Source: Lacibacter luteus (lineage in GTDB: Bacteria > Bacteroidota > Bacteroidia > Chitinophagales > Chitinophagaceae). Taken from it: 64,000 bases of DNA. Under the pieces are notes generated by a model. The model was not told the DNA's origin and made no database searches. It worked only from the letters and a program-made list of their open reading frames with translations. Position numbers and translations under genes: made by a program. Numbering within the stretch: position 1 is the stretch's first letter; the number at the start of each line of letters is the position of its first letter. Of this stretch, positions 18,395 through 27,398 are shown piece by piece. The stretch is taken from positions 186,001 to 250,000 of the forward strand of contig NZ_SDHW01000003.1 in the NCBI RefSeq assembly GCF_004118265.1, given 5' to 3'.

Positions 18395-19153
18395 TTATTT
18401 TCTGTCGTTCAGTTTTGAAAGTAAACGGAGTATCTCAAGGTAGAGCCATACCAATGTTACCAGCAAACCAAATGCACCATACCATTCCATAAATTTTGGC
18501 GCACCCATTTCGCTGCCACGTTCAATCATATCAAAATCCAACAACAGGTTTAATGCTGCAATGCCAATTACTGCAAGCGAAAAGACAATACCGAATGTTG
18601 AGCCTGTTGTAAGAAATGCGAAGTGAATGCCGAAGAAACCGAGTATCCATGTAAGAAGATAGAAAACAGCAATACTTGCGGTTGCTACAAACAGGATGGA
18701 GCGAAAACGTTCGGTTACTTTAATAATGCGGAACGAATACAACAGGTACATACTTGCAGCTACTGCAAAGGTGAGCAATACTGCGTGCATAATAATATCA
18801 GGATACTTTTCCTGGAAAGCAAAGTTGAAGTAAGCTGAAATTGCACCTACAAACAAGCCTTCCAATATGCCGTAAGCAGGAGCTAAATAACCACTCCATT
18901 CTTTTTTAAACGTAATTACCAATGCAACAACCAAACCGCCCAATGCTCCGATCAACAAATAAGGCAGAATATTTTTTCCCTCGTTAAAAGCTTGCCAGCT
19001 GAATGCAGCACCCGCCATTACCATCAGCATCAGGAATGCGAATTTGTTCATCGTTCCCCTTACTGTCATTGTTTCGTAGCTGTTATAGCCCGTTGTTGTT
19101 TGCTGAAATTGTTTTTCGCTGAGGGTAGGGTTGCCCGATTTAAATAAAGACAT
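18395..19153 (-). CDS. Bax inhibitor-1/YccA family membrane protein
   Basis: Inner-membrane protein of 252 residues with seven hydrophobic helices. The N terminus NPTLSEKQFQ plus TMTVRGTMNKFAFLM, and the C-terminal block LLLDFDMIERGSEMG...WYGAFGLLVTLVWLYLEILRLL, are typical of the Bacteroidota/actinobacterial YccA branch. Members of the BI-1 family are pH-dependent calcium leak channels or FtsH regulators; no specific role can be assigned here. Confidence 0.94.
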   Translation of the reverse strand: MSLFKSGNPTLSEKQFQQTTTGYNSYETMTVRGTMNKFAFLMLMVMAGAAFSWQAFNEGKNILPYLLIGALGGLVVALVITFKKEWSGYLAPAYGILEGLFVGAISAYFNFAFQEKYPDIIMHAVLLTFAVAASMYLLYSFRIIKVTERFRSILFVATASIAVFYLLTWILGFFGIHFAFLTTGSTFGIVFSLAVIGIAALNLLLDFDMIERGSEMGAPKFMEWYGAFGLLVTLVWLYLEILRLLSKLNDRK

Positions 19154-19225
19154 AAATCAAATAATTTATTGGGTGAAGGTAAAAATTGTTTTTTACGCTA
19201 CACACATTTTTAAGCCATGTTTTGT

Positions 19226-20032
19226 TTATTGATTGGTTTTGTAAATAAACCAGATGCCGGCGCCGTGTGCTTCACGATCGTAAAATTTTTTCATGCGGTA
19301 ACGATTATCTACAATGCCAAAATCAAATTCAAGCCGAACTGCGTAGTTTTTCTTTTTTGTAAAAGCATATTCAAAACCTATTGGAATCATTGCCTGTGTT
19401 TGGAAGTGTTTTCGGCCTTTTAGATCAGGCATTTTTGTAGTGGTTTGCAGCCAACCTATTTGTGTACCGTAAATCAATGTATCAATTTGTTGTTTGTATC
19501 GATTTCTTATTGTGTAGCCTGTTTGTAAATGCAGTCCTAAAAGCAATTGAAAATTTTTAGCAAGTGTAAATCTTCTGTTGAAACCTATATTAATGCCAAG
19601 AAATTGATGCCGATGGGTTATGGAGTATTGATAGGCGATTCTTGATGTATCGCTGTTCAATTGATAAGTAACGTTACTAATCGTTCCTGTTCGCCGGCCG
19701 TCGTATTCTGTAAGAAACAAGCCAAATTGTATGTTGTGTTTTTTCCAAAAGTTTGTTCGTCCTTTTTGCTTACCAATCTCTGCGTTCAGGTAAAACGAAT
19801 GAAGGTTTGTAGTGGACGGATTTCCTGTAAGCTCGTTGTAAGGAAAATTGTTCAAAAAATTATTGTAACTATCTGGGTCTTTTAAAAAATTACTAATGGT
19901 CAGCGGATTATTTCCTTTTGAACCATATTCAAATACTCTATACCCGGCACTGTAATTTTTAATTTGCCATTGCTGGGGGAATGCAGTTATAAGGAGAATT
20001 AATGCAAACAGAAATAGAATAAGCTTCTTCAT
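19226..20032 (-). CDS. predicted outer-membrane beta-barrel protein
   Basis: Protein of 268 residues with a signal peptide (residues 1-19, LITAFPQQ). From about residue 75 onward there are alternating strands rich in aromatics (HSFYLNAEIG, HNIQFGLFLTEYDGRR, HRHQFLGINIGFNRRF, LLLGLHLQTGYTIRNRY, YAVRLEFDFGIVDN) and the chain ends near GAGIWFIYKTNQ, as in outer-membrane barrels. I recognise no named family. Confidence 0.7.
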   Translation of the reverse strand: MKKLILFLFALILLITAFPQQWQIKNYSAGYRVFEYGSKGNNPLTISNFLKDPDSYNNFLNNFPYNELTGNPSTTNLHSFYLNAEIGKQKGRTNFWKKHNIQFGLFLTEYDGRRTGTISNVTYQLNSDTSRIAYQYSITHRHQFLGINIGFNRRFTLAKNFQLLLGLHLQTGYTIRNRYKQQIDTLIYGTQIGWLQTTTKMPDLKGRKHFQTQAMIPIGFEYAFTKKKNYAVRLEFDFGIVDNRYRMKKFYDREAHGAGIWFIYKTNQ

Positions 20033-20116
20033 ACAGTCAGGTGTTTTATTTTTAGTAACAGCGTTTATCTGTATACCTACTGCAAATTAAATATTATTTT
20101 AAATCAACAATATTGG

Positions 20117-20974
20117 TTACTTCAATCCCGGATAACGACTGATGAATTCGATTTCATATTCCTGTTTCGTTTTCATCTGCTTAATAAAATTTCTGAGTGA
20201 TGCAGTGCTGATTGAATCAACAAACGTCTGGTCGTGTGTAAGCAGCACAATATGATCGGGTGTTTTTGTTTTGTTGTATACAAGCATACTGTCAACCTGC
20301 TGTATTAATTCAGCGCTGCTTTGCTTCAATTTCATCGAATCGTTGTAATGCCATTCAAGGTCCCAACCCATTACAACAAAACCGTTGCTGTATAACGAGT
20401 CGGCAGCAGCTTTGCTTTTAGCAATATCACTTGCATTAATCGTAGTGGTACGCCACATGTTACGGCCGGGTGTTCGTACAATGCGGTTGTTGAGTTGCAG
20501 CGAATCCTGTGTGCGTTCAAAATCGGCAACAACAGCTGTGTCGTTACTGTAAAATTTTGAAAACTTGTTGTGCGCATGTGTGTAACTATGGTTGCAGATC
20601 TCAACCCAGGCATTGTGTTGCAAACTGTCCCATGTAACTTGTTGTTCTCTGCTGCCATATACATGTTCGCCCACAACAAAAAAGCTAACCGGAACCTGCT
20701 CTTCATTCAGCACCTGCAATACATTGCGAGTGCCTTTGTTAGGTCCGTCATCAAACGTAATGTAGAGTTTCTTTTTCTTTTTGGGCGGGGGTGCTGGTTT
20801 GGCTGCAGGAAGTTTACTTTCTGTAACCGGCAGTACAATACTTACCAGTTCGTTGTTGACTTTACTATAACTGCAGCTACTGAAAAAAAGGAGAAGAAAA
20901 AAATGGGGAAGATAGCGGGTGAGGTTTACAGGCTCACCTTCATCGTCGGCAGACGATGATACATTTTGGTTCAT
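20117..20974 (-). CDS. polysaccharide deacetylase (NodB domain) lipoprotein
   Basis: Carbohydrate esterase family 4 type enzyme of 285 residues, probably acting on peptidoglycan or an exopolysaccharide. A hydrophobic segment followed by FFSSC near residue 34 suggests a lipoprotein signal, preceded by an unusually long polar N-terminal stretch. NodB motif 1 is ITFDDGPN (catalytic Asp-Asp) and motif 2 is NHSYTHAH (metal-binding His). The later motifs (RTPGRNMW in place of RxPxG; LLTHD) are recognisable. Confidence 0.88.
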   Translation of the reverse strand: MNQNVSSSADDEGEPVNLTRYLPHFFLLLFFSSCSYSKVNNELVSIVLPVTESKLPAAKPAPPPKKKKKLYITFDDGPNKGTRNVLQVLNEEQVPVSFFVVGEHVYGSREQQVTWDSLQHNAWVEICNHSYTHAHNKFSKFYSNDTAVVADFERTQDSLQLNNRIVRTPGRNMWRTTTINASDIAKSKAAADSLYSNGFVVMGWDLEWHYNDSMKLKQSSAELIQQVDSMLVYNKTKTPDHIVLLTHDQTFVDSISTASLRNFIKQMKTKQEYEIEFISRYPGLK

Positions 20975-21062
20975 AAAAATTTAATTGATTGTTTAATTCG
21001 GACATGAAATTATTCTGCAGCAACATCACTTGCAACTGTAACATCGTTAAAGATTGTGTAAA

Positions 21063-21095
21063 ACAAAAAAGCGTTTTCATGTGCAATGAAAACGC
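21063..21095 (-). terminator. terminator of the YtxH gene
   Basis: Perfect 10-bp stem GCGTTTTCAT / ATGAAAACGC with a 5-base loop, followed on the minus strand by TTTTTTGTTT. Confidence 0.92.
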
Positions 21096-21144
21096 CTAAC
21101 AATTTAAGATACATCCGGTCAATCATTCAAATTACTTAGCTGAA

Positions 21145-21444
21145 TTAAACGGTGCCGTTGTTCGTACCACCAGTTTCTTTTTTCTTAAACAGATCATTAA
21201 AAAAAGTTTCCGCTTCGCCCATATAATCTTTCATACTGTCGGCGCCTTTGGTTTTTAATTCTTCAAAATAATCACCTGCTTTACCTGCAGCTTTTTCAGC
21301 TTCGTCTTTCAGGTTGTTGGCTTTTGCTTTCAGGTCGGCGTAAAGCTTTTCCTTTTCTTCATCGGAGAGGCTGTTGTATTTGAACAAAGCATAACCGGCA
21401 GCTGCGCCCAACAAAAATGTTGCGATGTGTTTGGGGTTAACCAT
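21145..21444 (-). CDS. YtxH-like small envelope stress protein
   Basis: Protein of 99 residues with one N-terminal hydrophobic helix (IATFLLGAAAGYALFKY) followed by a long, Lys/Glu/Ala-rich amphipathic helix (KANNLKDEAEKAAGKAGDYFEELKTKG), as in YtxH/apolipophorin-like proteins, often stress-induced. Start chosen at 21444 to place the membrane helix near the N terminus. Confidence 0.8.
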   Translation of the reverse strand: MVNPKHIATFLLGAAAGYALFKYNSLSDEEKEKLYADLKAKANNLKDEAEKAAGKAGDYFEELKTKGADSMKDYMGEAETFFNDLFKKKETGGTNNGTV

Positions 21445-21577
21445 AGTTGTGAGTTTTATTATGATCAATCAATTATCAGTCCAGTTAATGCGGCTGCCAG
21501 CTAGTCACAGATGCTAAAAGAAAGCAATTCTATTTCTTACGCCAGAACTTATATTTGTAGATACCAAAAACCAGCGC

Positions 21578-22927
21578 ATGAAAAAAAGCTATCTTTCTGT
21601 ACTGTTTTTACTTTTTGTTTTTTTCTCGCACGCCCAATTTACAACAGGGAATTTAGTGGTTGTACGACTCGGGGACGGTGTTACTGTTTACAATGGAGGC
21701 GCCGCAGCCCGTTGTTTCCTTGATGAATATACTACAGCAGGCACATTTGTACAATCAGTGCCAATGCCTGTTACCACTTCGGGTGCAAACAGACGGTTTA
21801 TGCTGAACAACGGATTTACCGGTGGGCTCATCACGTTGTCGCTTGATAACCGCTATTTATTATTGCCGGGATACGATGTGGCTGAATCTTCTCAACCCCT
21901 CACATCGCTTACCGCTGCTGTTGCTCCGAGAATTGTGGCAAGGATAAATAAAAACGCAGTCATAAACACAACAACAGTTACCGGGGCTTATGATGGGGAA
22001 GCTGTTGAAAGTGCTTACAGCCCTAACGGTACAGATATTGCCGTGGCAGGATCGTCGGGCAATCCGGTTGTTACAGGAACGGGTGGTGTACGCTATGTTG
22101 TAGCAGGTGGTACATCTTCACTTACTGTAAACCTTGCCAGCTTATCCAACTATCAACTGAATGTCTTTAATAATCAGCTTTATCTTTCTTCCGAATTCAA
22201 CAATGTTTCAATTGGCGTTTTTTCCGGAACCTTTCCGGTAACAGTAACACCCTCTATTACCAATCTGCCGGGATTACCTACTACAGGTGCTACTCCTGTA
22301 GGTTATTTTTTTGCCGATCTTGATAACACAATTACAGGCGTTGATGTGCTGTACATGTGCGATAGAAATGCATTTGGCGGTGCTACCGGAAACACAATTA
22401 CAAAATATTCGCTTGTTGCAGGGAGTTGGGTAAAAAACAATTCTGTTGCGGTAACTAATCCGTTGGGATTAACTGCTACTGTAAGTGGCTCTACTGTTAC
22501 ATTGTATGCAACAAGCAGTACCAAACTGTATTCACTGGTTGATGCATCGGGCTACAATTCCAATATCAGTGCTTCGCTTACAACACTTGCAACCGCTTCA
22601 GCAAATACAACTTTTAAAGGGCTTGCTTTTGCACCATCAGTATCCGATGGTGTAACTGCTGTTCGTGAAGAAGAATTCCTGAATGTTTCAAAAGTGTTTC
22701 AGTCGTCTGCTGCCAGTTTACAGGTAGCTTGGACAGCAAAGAAAACGGAAGTGATTATTCTTTCTATTACAGATCTTTCGGGAAGAACAGTTTATCGTTC
22801 ATCAACCAAAGCTACAGCCGGTTTTAATGAGCGGTCGTTACCAATTCAATCGCTGGCAAGAGGATCGTATGTTTTAAAAATAACAAATGGCAGAGAACAA
22901 AAAGTTCATCAGTTCATTAAACAATAA
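21578..22927 (+). CDS. secreted protein with type A T9SS sorting domain
   Basis: Exported protein of 449 residues. Signal peptide residues 1-19 (FFSHAQ). Middle region is Thr/Ser/Val/Gly-rich and resembles repeated beta-propeller blades. The last 75 residues form a type A T9SS C-terminal domain, seen as VFQSSAASLQVAWTAKK, ILSITDLSGRTVYRS and SLARGSYVLKITNG followed by KVHQFIKQ. Destined for the surface by the gliding-linked type IX system. Function of the cargo unknown. Confidence 0.88.
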   Translation: MKKSYLSVLFLLFVFFSHAQFTTGNLVVVRLGDGVTVYNGGAAARCFLDEYTTAGTFVQSVPMPVTTSGANRRFMLNNGFTGGLITLSLDNRYLLLPGYDVAESSQPLTSLTAAVAPRIVARINKNAVINTTTVTGAYDGEAVESAYSPNGTDIAVAGSSGNPVVTGTGGVRYVVAGGTSSLTVNLASLSNYQLNVFNNQLYLSSEFNNVSIGVFSGTFPVTVTPSITNLPGLPTTGATPVGYFFADLDNTITGVDVLYMCDRNAFGGATGNTITKYSLVAGSWVKNNSVAVTNPLGLTATVSGSTVTLYATSSTKLYSLVDASGYNSNISASLTTLATASANTTFKGLAFAPSVSDGVTAVREEEFLNVSKVFQSSAASLQVAWTAKKTEVIILSITDLSGRTVYRSSTKATAGFNERSLPIQSLARGSYVLKITNGREQKVHQFIKQ

Positions 22928-22961
22928 AAACTAAACCCACCAATTGGTGGGTTTAGTTTTT
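22926..22961. terminator. perfect palindromic terminator after T9SS cargo gene
   Basis: 36-base perfect palindrome (AAAAACTAAACCCACC... mirrored about AATT) that overlaps the stop codon; functional in both directions. Confidence 0.93.
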
Positions 22962-23221
22962 GAATTGCGATTTTGCATTTAATACATGTTGAGTGCGTTA
23001 CTGCAATTTGCAAACGAGTTGCGATGAGTTTATGTTTAGCCATGGTTGCAACACTTTTCCATACAGCTCTACTAAAAGAGCCCGATTTACTTATAGATTA
23101 AAAGCAGGCAGTGCCGGAATTGCCCGAAAAGATTGCCTGTACATAAACAAATGCCCGTTTGCCTGAAAAAAATGTGGCTTAAAAATGATTAATATCAATT
23201 TTTTCATAGCTTGAAGCGGCC
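22962..23221. other. intergenic gap upstream of korA
   Basis: About 260 bases without a credible gene. There is a weak inverted repeat around GCAGGCA...TGCCTGT (23103-23140 region). No tRNA or recognised riboswitch was found. The right edge carries the korA -7 box. Confidence 0.5.
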
Positions 23222-23229
23222 TAACTTTG
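23222..23229 (+). promoter_or_regulatory. candidate -7 box of korA
   Basis: TAACTTTG matches TAnnTTTG, with the ATG 7 bases downstream, implying a very short leader. Confidence 0.5.
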
Positions 23230-23236
23230 CCCCGTT

Positions 23237-25081
23237 ATGACTAGAACCCAGGAAGTTTTACAAGACGTAGTAATCAAGTTCGCCGGCGATAGCGGCGATG
23301 GTATGCAATTGACCGGTAGCCAGTTTACCAACAATACTGCTTTAATGGGTATTGACCTGGCAACCTTCCCCGATTTCCCTGCCGAAATCCGTGCTCCGCA
23401 AGGAACCCTTGCCGGTGTAAGTGGTTACCAGTTGCGCTTTAGCAGCGACAGTGTGTTTACCCCCGGTGATGAGTGCGATGTGTTGGTAGCCATGAATGCT
23501 GCTGCACTGAAAGCAAACCTCAAGGCTATCAAGAAGAGCGGAACAATCATTGTGAATACCGATGGTTTTGATGCAAAAAATCTTCGCCTTGCCAATTATG
23601 CCGATGGTGTAAATCCGTTGGAAGATGATAGTCTTACCAACTACACGGTTATTAAGATGGATGTTACCAAAATGACCCGTGAAGCATTGAGCGATATTAC
23701 AATGGGTATGAAAGAAAAGGACCGTGCAAAGAACATGTTTGTACTCGGGTTCCTTTACTTTATGTACAACCGTGACATGGAGAATACCATCAACTTCCTG
23801 AAAGAAAAGTTTGGTAAGAAACCCGATATTTTAGAAAGTAATATCCGTGTACTCCGTGCCGGTTATAACTATGGCGATACTACCGAAACATTCACTACTA
23901 CTTACAAAGTAGAGAGAGCCAAAATGGAAAGCGGTGTGTACCGTTCTATTATGGGTAACCAGGCGGTGAGTTATGGTTTAATTGCAGCTGCACAGAAAAG
24001 TGGTTTGCAAATGTTCCTCGGTTCTTATCCTATTACTCCTGCGAGCGATATCCTGCACGAACTTTCACGCCACAAAGCTTTTGGCATTAAAACCTTCCAG
24101 GCCGAAGACGAAATTGCTGCAATTACTTCAGCCATTGGTGCTGCTTATGGTGGAGCGTTGGGTGTAACAACCAGCAGTGGTCCGGGTATTGCATTGAAAG
24201 GCGAAGCAATGGGTTTGGCGGTGATGTTGGAAATTCCTTTATTGGTCATCAATATTCAGCGTGGTGGCCCTTCTACAGGTTTGCCAACCAAAACTGAGCA
24301 GAGTGATCTGATGCAGGCTTATTATGGCCGTAACGGCGAATGCCCAATGCCAATTGTTTCTGCATCAACACCTGCCGATTGTTTCGATGCAGTGTATGAA
24401 GCTGTGCGTATTGCAGTACAACACATGACTCCGGTAATGTTCCTCAGCGATGGTTATATCGCCAATGGCGCAGAGCCCTGGCGTTTTCCGAAAGAAGCTG
24501 ATTTACCTGCGATCAATGTAAACTTCAAAAAAGGACTCGACGAAGGCGAAGAAAAATTACAACCGTATAAGCGTGATGAAAAACTGGTTCGTCCATGGGC
24601 TATACCCGGAACAGCCGGTTTGGAACACCGAATTGGAGGTTTGGAAAAACAAGATGGTACGGGTAACATCAGTTACGATGCCGATAACCACCAGCACATG
24701 GTGAAAACAAGACAGGCAAAGGTTGATAAGATCGCTGATTATATTCCTTTACAAAAATTAGACAGCGGTGCTGCAACCGGTAAAGTATTGGTTGTGGGCT
24801 GGGGTAGCACCTATGGTGCAATTAAAAGTGCCTGCAGCGAATTACAGGCGCAGGGTAAACAGGTAGCACATGCACATCTGCGTTATATCCGTCCTTTTCC
24901 TAAAAACCTCGGCGAAATGCTGAAGAGTTATGATACGGTATTGGTGCCTGAGATCAACAACGGCCAGCTCATTCGTATTCTGCGTGATGAATATTTTGTA
25001 GATGCGAAAGGTTACAATAAGATCAAAGGTGTACCCATCACCAAAGGGGAGTTGATTGAAGAGATCGGTAAGTATTTGTAA
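23237..25081 (+). CDS. korA: 2-oxoacid:ferredoxin oxidoreductase, alpha subunit (gamma-alpha fusion)
   Basis: Large subunit (614 residues) of a 2-oxoglutarate/2-oxoacid:acceptor oxidoreductase. Residues 1-190 are the gamma domain (KFAGDSGDGMQLTG, FPAEIRAPQGTLAGVSG); residues 240-460 are the alpha pyrimidine-binding domain (GSYPITPASDILHEL, FQAEDEIAAI, TTSSGPGIALKGEAMG, QRGGPSTGLPTKTEQSDL); residues 500-614 are the transketolase C-like domain (VVGWGSTYGAIKSA). The enzyme needs a beta subunit (KorB) carrying thiamine diphosphate and an Fe-S cluster, normally encoded next door. None is present downstream or elsewhere in this window. Its last codons and terminator are repeated at 26308. Confidence 0.95.
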   Translation: MTRTQEVLQDVVIKFAGDSGDGMQLTGSQFTNNTALMGIDLATFPDFPAEIRAPQGTLAGVSGYQLRFSSDSVFTPGDECDVLVAMNAAALKANLKAIKKSGTIIVNTDGFDAKNLRLANYADGVNPLEDDSLTNYTVIKMDVTKMTREALSDITMGMKEKDRAKNMFVLGFLYFMYNRDMENTINFLKEKFGKKPDILESNIRVLRAGYNYGDTTETFTTTYKVERAKMESGVYRSIMGNQAVSYGLIAAAQKSGLQMFLGSYPITPASDILHELSRHKAFGIKTFQAEDEIAAITSAIGAAYGGALGVTTSSGPGIALKGEAMGLAVMLEIPLLVINIQRGGPSTGLPTKTEQSDLMQAYYGRNGECPMPIVSASTPADCFDAVYEAVRIAVQHMTPVMFLSDGYIANGAEPWRFPKEADLPAINVNFKKGLDEGEEKLQPYKRDEKLVRPWAIPGTAGLEHRIGGLEKQDGTGNISYDADNHQHMVKTRQAKVDKIADYIPLQKLDSGAATGKVLVVGWGSTYGAIKSACSELQAQGKQVAHAHLRYIRPFPKNLGEMLKSYDTVLVPEINNGQLIRILRDEYFVDAKGYNKIKGVPITKGELIEEIGKYL

Positions 25082-25133
25082 GTCTTACTTTCAAAAATAC
25101 CAAAAGGCCTATCAGAAATGATGGGCTTTTTTT
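25061..25133 (+). repeat. 73-bp direct repeat, copy 1 (korA 3' end + terminator)
   Basis: Encodes the C terminus EIGKYL-stop of KorA and the following terminator. Identical to copy 2 at 26308-26380 except one synonymous change (ATC here, ATT there). From GGTAAG onward about 67 bases are identical. Confidence 0.92.
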
Positions 25134-25135
25134 TT
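25107..25135 (+). terminator. korA terminator
   Basis: Stem GCCTATCA / TGATGGGC (one T-G wobble) closed by a GAAA tetraloop and followed by nine T. A second copy lies at 26354-26379. Confidence 0.88.
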
Positions 25136-25270
25136 GTGTAGATTTTCTTATCGGTTGGTGGAGATACGAACCGATAAGGTAAGGCGGAAAGACAATACTT
25201 ATTATGGTTACCATCCATTTTCAGGAAGTGATATATTTAGGAAATAGAAATTCTTCATACTAAGGAGTTA

Positions 25271-25708
25271 ATGAAAAAGATGATATTTTACAGTTTATTA
25301 GTTGTATTTTTTTTGTCTTGCGGATCTGCTGATAAAAAGCTATTTATCAAGTCAATGCAGCTGAATACCTCAGTAAGAGTTGATTGGTACTTTTACAGTT
25401 TGGTTTCTAATTTTTCCAGAAGTTACATTCAGATATCTAAATCAGATACCGAAACTAAATTTTTTGAAAGCTTTTATATTTCTGATTTTAATTTCAGGGC
25501 TGATACATTGGCGGTTCAGTTGTATAAGAATGGTTACAAAATAGACTCAGCGGCACTTTTACAAAGTGGTTTTAAAATTATCATTGATACAACCGGCGGT
25601 ATATGGAATCAAGCTTCGAGTAGATTAGGGCGTCTTCAAAGAAGAAACATTGAGTGTTCTAAACCTCATTTTGAGGATAGTCATTGTCCTAAAAATGAAT
25701 GTTACTGA
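25271..25708 (+). CDS. hypothetical lipoprotein in the AT-rich insert
   Basis: Predicted protein of 145 residues, not recognised. The first 17 residues form a signal peptide ending in the lipobox FFLSC. The body is rich in Lys, Ser, Phe and Ile and contains only one Cys besides the lipobox before a C-terminal tail with CSKPHFEDSHCPKNEC, a small cysteine cluster. It lies inside the segment bounded by the 73-bp repeats; its base composition is clearly more AT-rich than korA, in keeping with acquisition. Confidence 0.6.
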   Translation: MKKMIFYSLLVVFFLSCGSADKKLFIKSMQLNTSVRVDWYFYSLVSNFSRSYIQISKSDTETKFFESFYISDFNFRADTLAVQLYKNGYKIDSAALLQSGFKIIIDTTGGIWNQASSRLGRLQRRNIECSKPHFEDSHCPKNECY

Positions 25709-25836
25709 CAAATATAAAGCCCAGTAGCTCTGGTCTTATCTTTTTATTTGCTGCCGAGTACAGCATTGCCATTCAACACCTAACCTAAAAAATGCAGGAG
25801 ACTCAACAGGTAAGGAAATAGGACGATATATAGTAA

Positions 25837-26130
25837 TTAATATGGAATAAAGCTGTTTGGAATAACTCTAAAATGGCTTAACAAATAAAGAAAAGTAATT
25901 ATCACAATACTCAACACAATACTATCACTGTCAAGATCTTTTTTATGACTAAATCTATTATACAATAAAAGTATTAGCACTTGAATCAAAAAAGACGGTA
26001 AGTAATCCCAAAAACTATATACATAATTATTTCCCATTTTCCCTTTTAAAAATAAATGAAGAATATTCAAATATCTTAACCCAATGAAGATGGCAATATT
26101 GATTGCTATGAAAACTGTTTTTCTAACCAT
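25837..26130 (-). CDS. hypothetical small membrane protein in the insert
   Basis: Predicted protein of 97 residues with three hydrophobic helices (about residues 5-27, 43-60, 70-88). Unrecognised. The segment YSFWDYLPSFLIQVLILLLYNRF loosely resembles the last membrane segment of the DUF2975 protein encoded at 26450 (YDCLPSFFLAVLVFAIYIAF), so it may be a remnant or short relative of that family. An opposite-strand frame covers the 3' part but is less convincing. Confidence 0.45.
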   Translation of the reverse strand: MVRKTVFIAINIAIFIGLRYLNILHLFLKGKMGNNYVYSFWDYLPSFLIQVLILLLYNRFSHKKDLDSDSIVLSIVIITFLYLLSHFRVIPNSFIPY

Positions 26131-26307
26131 TACTTTGAAAATACTAATTAACTATTACTTTAACACCATGTGGTACTTTCATACTTTGGATAGAGTAATT
26201 AGCAACATTCGTATTGGCAACCTTTTAATATGTTTTGCCTTTGTTGCTGTTGCAATTGTTGAATGTTGTACAAAGATTAGAGCAGTAAGTACTACAGCCC
26301 ACTGTCG

Positions 26308-26380
26308 GAGATTGGTAAGTATTTGTAAGTCTTACTTTCAAAAATACCAAAAGGCCTATCAGAAATGATGGGCTTTTTTT
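26308..26380 (+). repeat. 73-bp direct repeat, copy 2
   Basis: Second copy of the korA tail plus terminator, 1,247 bp after the first. Upstream of it the sequence no longer resembles korA, so the copy is limited to the last six codons, the stop and the terminator. Confidence 0.92.
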
Positions 26381-26449
26381 ATTTGAAGGAATTCTGAAAA
26401 AAGGTAATAATTTATTGTTTATCGGTAAATTTTATTCTATAATTGCGAT

Positions 26450-27397
26450 ATGAAAAAACTCCTACAAAATCCCATCGCTATCATTTTATCTGTACTTGCA
26501 AGTGCCTATTTCCTTTTTCTTTTTCTGAGTTGGACGTCAGAATCCGTAAGCTTGTCAAATAGTTATAACTCCTCGGTAATTGATAATCCTGTAAATGACA
26601 CTTCGTACGGAGGATTATTTTATAAACCAACTATCAATGATTCTTTACCGCATTTTCAATACAAACAAATTGAAGACAGCCTTATACAAAAAAATGAACT
26701 TCGATTAGGAAACAATGAGATTGGTGGTAACAGTTTTTCTAATGGGCTGATTGGGTTTACTGAATCGGCTGAAAATGATCAGACAGCGTTGAATAGCAAA
26801 AAAAGTAAGCAATACTTTTTATCGCTTGGAGGTTTTGAACTGGAAGAAGATGTGAAGTTTTATATTGAAAGGAACTCATACAATCTTGTGTATGTGCAAT
26901 GGGATACTGTTCAGAGAACTGGTGATAATATAGAAAGGATAGGTACTTATAAAAGTGTTGTAATTCCTGTACAATATTCAAAAAGAGAGAAAAAAATACT
27001 AATTCCTATCTCGGCTAAGCAATATAAAATAGGTTACATTTTACTAATAGTACTAAGTATATTAATGGGTGCGATGGCATTGTATGTAATCTTTGGTTAT
27101 CCAATACAGTTCTTAGTACGTATATCAAAAGGCCAGGCTTTTACTGAAGTTAATGTTGCAGGGTTACGAATGACTACACTTTTGCTCTTTCTTTTTTTTA
27201 TTGGCTCAGTAGTATTTCCGTTTATTCTTCGAGTTATATTTTCTTCGTATATACATCCACTATTTAAGCCGCTCAAATTCTGGTCGCAACTCTATGATTG
27301 TTTGCCATCGTTTTTTTTAGCCGTGCTTGTTTTTGCCATTTACATTGCATTTAAAAAAGGGTATAAATTGCAAAAGGAACAGGAGTTAACTGTATAA
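26450..27397 (+). CDS. DUF2975 family membrane protein
   Basis: Membrane protein of 315 residues. There is one helix at residues 8-28, a long polar region to about residue 180, then three helices (about 190-215, 240-262, 280-305). The C-terminal half with the pattern GYILLIVLSILMGAMALYVIFGYPIQFLVRISKGQAF matches DUF2975, and the adjacent small HTH protein is the family's standard partner (as in Bacillus YoaS/YozG). The polar N-terminal extension is longer than the simple family core. Role unknown. Confidence 0.8.
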   Translation: MKKLLQNPIAIILSVLASAYFLFLFLSWTSESVSLSNSYNSSVIDNPVNDTSYGGLFYKPTINDSLPHFQYKQIEDSLIQKNELRLGNNEIGGNSFSNGLIGFTESAENDQTALNSKKSKQYFLSLGGFELEEDVKFYIERNSYNLVYVQWDTVQRTGDNIERIGTYKSVVIPVQYSKREKKILIPISAKQYKIGYILLIVLSILMGAMALYVIFGYPIQFLVRISKGQAFTEVNVAGLRMTTLLLFLFFIGSVVFPFILRVIFSSYIHPLFKPLKFWSQLYDCLPSFFLAVLVFAIYIAFKKGYKLQKEQELTV

Positions 27398-27398
27398 C

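Noticed and set aside
26084-26368. 94-codon frame on the plus strand in the korA insert
   Set aside because: Runs into repeat copy 2 in the wrong frame for korA and overlaps the minus-strand membrane protein; Cys-rich low-quality translation.
25061-26380. Calling the korA-tail repeats att sites of an integrative element
   Set aside because: No integrase or excisionase lies between the copies and the insert is only 1.2 kb; the term would claim more than the sequence shows.
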